Below are positions 58,601 to 64,000 of a DNA stretch of 64,000 nucleotides, in pieces. The first letter of the stretch is position 1; each line of letters begins with the position of its first letter. The notes beneath the pieces are model-generated. The model was not told where the DNA came from. It made no database searches and saw nothing but the letters and a program-made list of their open reading frames with translations. The position numbers were made by a program, and so were the translations under genes. This DNA comes from Symsagittifera roscoffensis (lineage: Eukaryota; Xenacoelomorpha; Acoela; Convolutidae): NCBI RefSeq assembly GCF_963678635.1, contig NC_087065.1, positions 40,735,430-40,799,429 on the forward strand, read 5' to 3'.

Positions 58601-60814
58601 AAAAACCACTGTGTATCAATAACTTCCCTATCATCAAAATCCACTATGGTAACTGTTAAATTTTATTTAATGCCATATATGATTTCAGTTGATTGCACAT
58701 CACATAAACAATCGAATAAAAAATGTACTCACGAAGCGGTGGAACCCCTCATTTGCGAAGGACCGAATGCGCTAAATAAAATTAACCAATCAGATATCAG
58801 TTATCTAAAATTTGAACAGAAAACATGAAAGACTGAAAGAAAGTAAACATTTCAAGGGACTTCAGACTGATATTGGCCGAATATAAAAATGGGAGAAACA
58901 TGAAAAGTTTTCAATTTGTCACTGACCGCAGCCGAATTGGAACAAATTTTACATTTCAAGGATATTGTTCCGAAAGATGCAAATTTGCAAAATATTGCTT
59001 TATTTAAATCATTTAAATGAATGGCAATTGATTCTTTTTAAAAAGTGACTTTTGGCTAACTTTTTTTCGGTCCTTCGCCCACGAGTCTTTCGTCCATTCG
59101 GTCCTTTCCTTCGCGCATGAGAATAGCTCCCGCGCGAAACCATCAAAAACCAAGGTTGTCTGATTATTTTGGATACACTTTTTGGTGAATTTGTAAGCTG
59201 TAATTTCAAAACTTTTATTATTAAAGCCCTGGATAACGCAAAAACCCGTGATCTAAGTCCTGTGGCAGATTTTATTTGAGATTTGGTTAAATTCAAAGAA
59301 ACAAACGTTGTTTCTTGACACAAAAAATTACCTACAACATATTACCACTACAATTTAACACAATACACTTGATTACCTAGTCAGTTTAAATCCACAACTC
59401 CTAGTTTATAATTTATTGATGCCGTATGAATTCTTTTTTGTAACTCCTATCGCACCAAAGTTAATCCTGCAGTTAACAAACGCATCACATAAAAAAAATT
59501 GGTTTATCTCAATTATACATGCAAAAGTTAGGCTTCAAAAATTACCTATGACCCTTATCGACAAGTTCGCAACAATTTTTCAATTATTTGTTTCACTAAA
59601 CCATTATGATTACTATAAAAACCTGCTTGAATTGTACTAATTCATGAGAAGTATTGACAAATATAAATTGCTGACAGTCATTTTATGCTTCTCTCAAGTT
59701 GTTAACAATTGTAAGCCAAAACAAACTATGAGTGACTCTTCTTTCCAATTCACAGTTTTGTCTAAAAACAAGCTAGTTCTTATAGTATCGGATAACAAAC
59801 TTAACTTTAAGCGAAAAAAAAACTTACCGAAAACTGAGTAAGTATCAATGAAATTCAAACGCATAAATGTCAAGCATCTTTCATTACAAAAAAAAAGATT
59901 TGACCCAGACGCGTGGAGCGTAACCATGAAATTACAGCGGGAAAATTAGATGCCCGAAACTTAATCCAGATTTTAAAGAGAACGCTCAGCGAGAGATATA
60001 CACCGACTGTCGCAAGTGCTAGTGCGCTTTTACAGACTGACTTGAAAAACGGTGTTAGATTTTGTGCAAGCTGCTCTTCAGCCCCCCCCCCCCCCCCCAA
60101 AAAAAAAAAACTCTCCGGAGCGCTTTTTTTTAAATTGTTTGTTCCATCTCTTACAGAATTACATGAGAAAAATCAATGAACCAGGAAACAAATCATGATT
60201 CAGCTTTGGCCCTAATAATGCTGCTTTCCCGTTCATTCGAAACAAATGGCAAGTGTTATGATATGATAAATCAGAATTTTCAGAATGTATGAGACAAAAA
60301 CTGCTTAGAACCCAAAAAAATTTAAAACAAAATGACAAGTTGTGTATAGACTTTGATTCTAACTACATAAAAAGCATGGTGCCAAACCGTGAAGTCTTGT
60401 TCCCATCCTCACTTTGGAACCAGCAAGATTTGTCGTGAGTGGGATTGCTCGGACAACAAATGCTGTCAAAGGATGGCATTTTGGCGTTTAATCTTAAAAC
60501 ATCGAGTTACCATAAACTCACGAAGAAGTAAAGTATCGCGTATTAAACGAAAGACTCCAAAACATTGTATCCGTTTAGGAAGAAAATTTTGATCTGTTTT
60601 TTTTTCAGAGCGTTATCTTGAGTTAAGCATTAATTTGAGTTAAGGCAGTGTAAGATTTGTTTTTTTTTTGAATCACTCATGTTTTAAACTCCTAATTAAA
60701 GTTTTTTCAGCTTTTTTTAAAAAGACGTTTCCTTGCAGACTCCCGGAAAACGCATGATCTCGACTCGTGCACTAGCCATTCCATTCCAGGACAGTCGCCC
60801 CTCTTTTCTGGATG
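55644..60814. other. AT-rich intergenic DNA, no gene seen
   Basis: 5.2 kb dominated by A and T runs. Noted only: an ~18-bp exact tandem duplication (GGGAAGTTTATCACCCAAGT at 58506 and 58525) and a C16-A12 homopolymer junction at 60083-60110. Open frames in this stretch have no recognisable domains, so I call none. Confidence 0.6.
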
Positions 60815-61212
60815 CCTTGGATTTTGGATTTTCGAAAAAATAATGAAACTTTTCTCAACCTTTCGTTTAGGTCGACCAAATTGGTTTTCTGAGCACTCCC
60901 AAATCACTATAAAGACCCTAGATTGGCTAAATTTTCTGCACCGCAGCCAACTTTTTCAAAAACAAAACAGGCTAAAACGGCGTTTTTATGCCTTTTTAGG
61001 AAAATTTCGACCAATTTGCGTTTTTTCGGCGCGCGCTTCATCCTCAAAATTAGAATAAATTGGCGCCGAAGGGCTTTTAGGAAAATTTTCAGGCCTGTCA
61101 TCCAAAAATGGATATCTCAAAATAGTACAAAGGTGGGACCCTTTGGGACGGCAGAGGGTCGAATCCCTGGGGTGCGTCCGCCCCCCTGCCCCCGACCCTA
61201 AACCCGCTACTG
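60815..61212. mobile_element. hAT-type MITE, diverged inverted copy of the 52787 family
   Basis: In reverse orientation it carries the same markers: GGTCGACCAAATTGGTTTTCTGAGC, GCGCGC.TC, TTGGCGCC.AAGGGCTTTTAGG, CCAAAAATGGAT and GGGACCCTTTGGG, ending CCCTAAACCCGCTACTG (compare CTAAATCCGCCCCTG). The start is not clear; no target duplication found. Confidence 0.7.
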
Positions 61213-61668
61213 TGTATAAGTCAGATTGAGGCTTTTGTATCCACGGGTCCCCTCATAGGGGTGAAAAAATAAAATTTAATGAAAACATTTTTTCTCATAA
61301 AACTAAGATATAAACTCGCAACTTAGCTAGGCACTGTTATCCCTTCTGATTTATAATCCTTCTAAATTGCATTTTTAATTTTTTATAAAGAATTTTCTAA
61401 AATATATTCGTAGGCTATTATTACGCTTCAAGAAACCGCTTGGACATAAACCCTCATATCATTGATAACCAGCGGGAAAACCACGCCTTAATTTTTTCTG
61501 CAAAAAATTTTTTGACGCTTTTATCGGTCGCTTGCAATTTTTATTTTTCTAACTTTTCTTCACATTATCTCCTCATAATGAAAATTGGCTACTCAGTTAT
61601 ACTAGTTGTTGTCCTCATACGCAACTTCGTAAAATAAGAGGTGAGACTGCAGGATGTTTCTATCTGCT
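61213..61668. other. AT-rich intergenic DNA before the gap
   Basis: No gene or repeat recognised in these ~450 bp. Confidence 0.6.
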
Positions 61669-61868
61669 NNNNNNNNNNNNNNNNNNNNNNNNNNNNNNNN
61701 NNNNNNNNNNNNNNNNNNNNNNNNNNNNNNNNNNNNNNNNNNNNNNNNNNNNNNNNNNNNNNNNNNNNNNNNNNNNNNNNNNNNNNNNNNNNNNNNNNNN
61801 NNNNNNNNNNNNNNNNNNNNNNNNNNNNNNNNNNNNNNNNNNNNNNNNNNNNNNNNNNNNNNNNNNNN
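61669..61868. other. Assembly gap of 200 N
   Basis: Exactly 200 unknown bases, probably a fixed-size scaffold gap. Order and distance across it are not guaranteed. Confidence 1.
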
Positions 61869-64000
61869 CCTCGAAAGGATAACGTTTCTTGCACTTTTTT
61901 ATGTCATAATCTAAACAGCGAGAAACAGATGGAAAAATCTCTCAATGTCGAGAAAAAAAAAGCTTGAATTTTTTTTCAGCAACTAAAGCAAAAAGTAGAA
62001 AATTGCAGTGTCTCATCATTTTGACATTGAAAAAATGTTATTTTTTTTTTGCGAGAAAGCGAGAAGGTAAATTAATATTGTTACAGGTTGGTTAGATCAT
62101 GCAAGCCTATATTATTAAACAGAGTAGCGAAGAAGAGCTTTGCACCAATTGTGATGAAGAAAACTGTCAATCAGGAAAACTTAGGTTAAATATATTAGTG
62201 TGATTCAATAACATCCGTCTGGCTCTACACATTGCTTTGAATCAACTTGCAGTACCTTAAAGAGTGCAAAAGACCAAGGATGAAACCTCAATCAAAGATT
62301 TTAAAAAAAATCTGGTAACTGCGTAAAATTTGTAAGCTGAACAATGATTAACACAGTCCAAACACCATGTATTCTAAGACAAAAGTACCTGCATGCCAAC
62401 ATTTTAATTCCTTCTACAAGAGCCAAAAGAAACAAGCTCACAAAAAACACACTTCATCTAAAAAAACTAGAGATAACCTAAAATCGAAAAAGCTTGTGAA
62501 AAAGGTCAGTTTCGTCAGAAAACTTTCTGATTTTATCAATTTCCTGAAACAAATTTTTCAAGTTTCAACACGAAAAAAAATGTTAAAAAAATTAATTTAA
62601 CAAAGCAGAAAAAATTGGGGGAAAAAAATTGGGGAAAATAGTAGTGAAAGTTTTTGGATCTAATTTTAAACGCCAATTTCATCCATGAAGTAACTTCTTA
62701 TGGAAAAACACATTTGAACTAAGTTCAACTTTTTGTTCAACAAAAATATGTCATTGTAATTTTTTTCTCCTAACAAAAAGAGGCCGAAAACGAATCAATA
62801 TACCCTGGACGTGAAAAAAACCACAAAATTGACAGAAAAAAGATATTTTTTTTCCAGTTCTATCACACTGAAACTATGCAGAACTACAAAAAAATACATC
62901 AATGTTTAAAATTAGCAGACAACAACGTAGGTTGACATCGCAAAACAATTCTTTCAACGGGGAAATCTAATTAGAATTATCAAAAAAAAAGTTTATTGAT
63001 ATATCTCTCACTTGAACGTATTTTTTGATTTCATAGACCCAGATTATCAAAACAACTGGCGATGTTTTTGAACAAGCTTTAAAAAAAATAAATAAACCAA
63101 TTTTTGTCTAACAACTTGAACAAAAAAAAAACGCATTAAGTCAATTAATAATGCCAGCAAAAGTAGATAATTGGCAACCGAATGCAATACAGGCTTAAAC
63201 CAAAGTTGTAACAAAATTTAAAACAAAAAAGAAATTGAAAAACTTTTTCGAAAAAGATAGAAAAAACTATTTCAAATTTCATTTTTTCATTTGTATAATG
63301 AATGCTCTGGGGGTTGATTTGGACTTATTAAAAATTTCTAATACCGTGGCAACCAATCCAAAATGTTACAGGCAAAATTGGAAGCAAAAAATTAATAGGA
63401 AAGTAGGCCAACGGAATTAAAGCTGACCCTATCGAACCAAAATTTTTCGGCCTAGAAAAAATACAAGAACTCAAATAGACATTTTAGGTTCATACTCAGC
63501 ATGCAACCAACACACTAACCATTTTTTTACCTCACCAATTGATGTATTTATGTATTTTTGTCAAATCTGTAAGCAAAAGCCCTTATGGAAAAACAGTCTA
63601 GTACCGCATTGCAAAACACTAGTAAATTGCCAAATCGCAAAATTGAGGATAATAATTGCACATTTTTACACAGAGGCGAAGTTGCACTTCACATACAAAA
63701 GCAAAATATGACCGATAACGCTACTGGGAAAACTGAATGAGTAAAACTTTGAGTGTAAAAAACTTCGTAAGTTACGCACGCCAATTTTGAGTCTACATAA
63801 TTGCTAAGTGATGCACTCCTGTTAAGACGCATTAGCAGTACCAGTCAATTTGAAAAAAAAGAAATTTACCAACTAACAAACTTCAATTTAAAGCGCGGAC
63901 CCATTTTAACTAGTATACGAAAAAGTTCATTAGAAACATCCGACCCTGCCCAGGTTCGAACCCTCTTAGTTTGTTGCTGGTCTACTTTCCTGCCTCTATG
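61869..64000. other. AT-rich intergenic DNA to the window end
   Basis: No gene supported; many A and T runs. A GGTTCGAACC palindrome at ~63954 resembles a tRNA T-loop/B-box, but the rest of a tRNA fold is not visible. Confidence 0.55.

Noticed and set aside
60389-60592. 67-codon Cys-rich frame with a CX-rich pattern
   Set aside because: Too short, Cys spacing fits no finger I know, and flanks are AT-rich non-coding.
63940-63975. GGTTCGAACC palindrome resembling a tRNA T-loop or SINE B-box
   Set aside because: Neither strand gives a proper five-pair T-stem or a visible anticodon/D-arm; probably chance or a fragment.

Overview
The window is eukaryotic, most likely from an AT-rich invertebrate metazoan. 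It has no prokaryotic operons, rRNA or CRISPR, and it holds LTR retrotransposons, a Penelope-like element and hAT-type MITEs. The taxon cannot be fixed from sequence alone. Almost all recognisable coding DNA belongs to mobile elements, which are clearly GC-richer than the AT-rich flanks. No ordinary host gene is supported.

Region 1-23.76 kb (element A, minus strand) is the main item: a very large Ty3/gypsy-type retroelement whose ORFs run for about 19 kb. In sense order (right to left) it has a leader/LTR-like block (about 23.76-20.2 kb, carrying a duplicated gag2 fragment), gag1, gag2, a single 2678-residue Gag-Pol, a spacer with a good 3' splice acceptor, and a train of accessory ORFs. Gag-Pol has CA-like, two zinc-knuckle, protease, RT, RNase H, integrase and GPF regions and ends in a putative OARD1/TARG1-like macro domain. 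The accessory ORFs are a small ORF (a), a canonical SGNH hydrolase (b), a second SGNH-like protein (c), an acidic protein (d), an unknown protein (e) that continues through a TGA into f, and a Cys-rich 586-residue protein (g) with one possible membrane segment. Adjacent frames are joined by short overlaps, a textbook -1 slippery heptamer (gag1/gag2) or single in-frame TGA codons, so recoding plus splicing seems a plausible expression scheme. The catalytic YVDD of RT is SVDD through one base change. The e-g segment is tandemly duplicated (period 3233 bp, about 99.6% identical).

Region 23.76-27.5 kb holds a decayed Penelope-like element (minus strand) with a PHD finger inserted in its RT and a separate intact ORF1, followed by a small stray piece of element A gag1.

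Region 28.1-35.27 kb (element B, plus strand) is a diverged, decayed relative of A lying head-to-head with it. Its leader is the inverted homologue of A's leader, including a conserved hairpin. Its gag and protease remnants break off into a 20-bp satellite with an approximately 200-bp higher-order period (35.28-36.27 kb).

Regions 36.86-43.38 kb (element C) and 44.49-51.07 kb (element D) are two complete but inactivated LTR retrotransposons of one Ty3/gypsy clade. Both have 5-bp target-site duplications, tRNA-Ser-type primer sites, and a gag ATG that straddles the LTR/PBS junction.

Region 51.08-64 kb is AT-rich non-coding DNA with three related hAT-type MITE copies, simple repeats and a 200-bp assembly gap (61669-61868).
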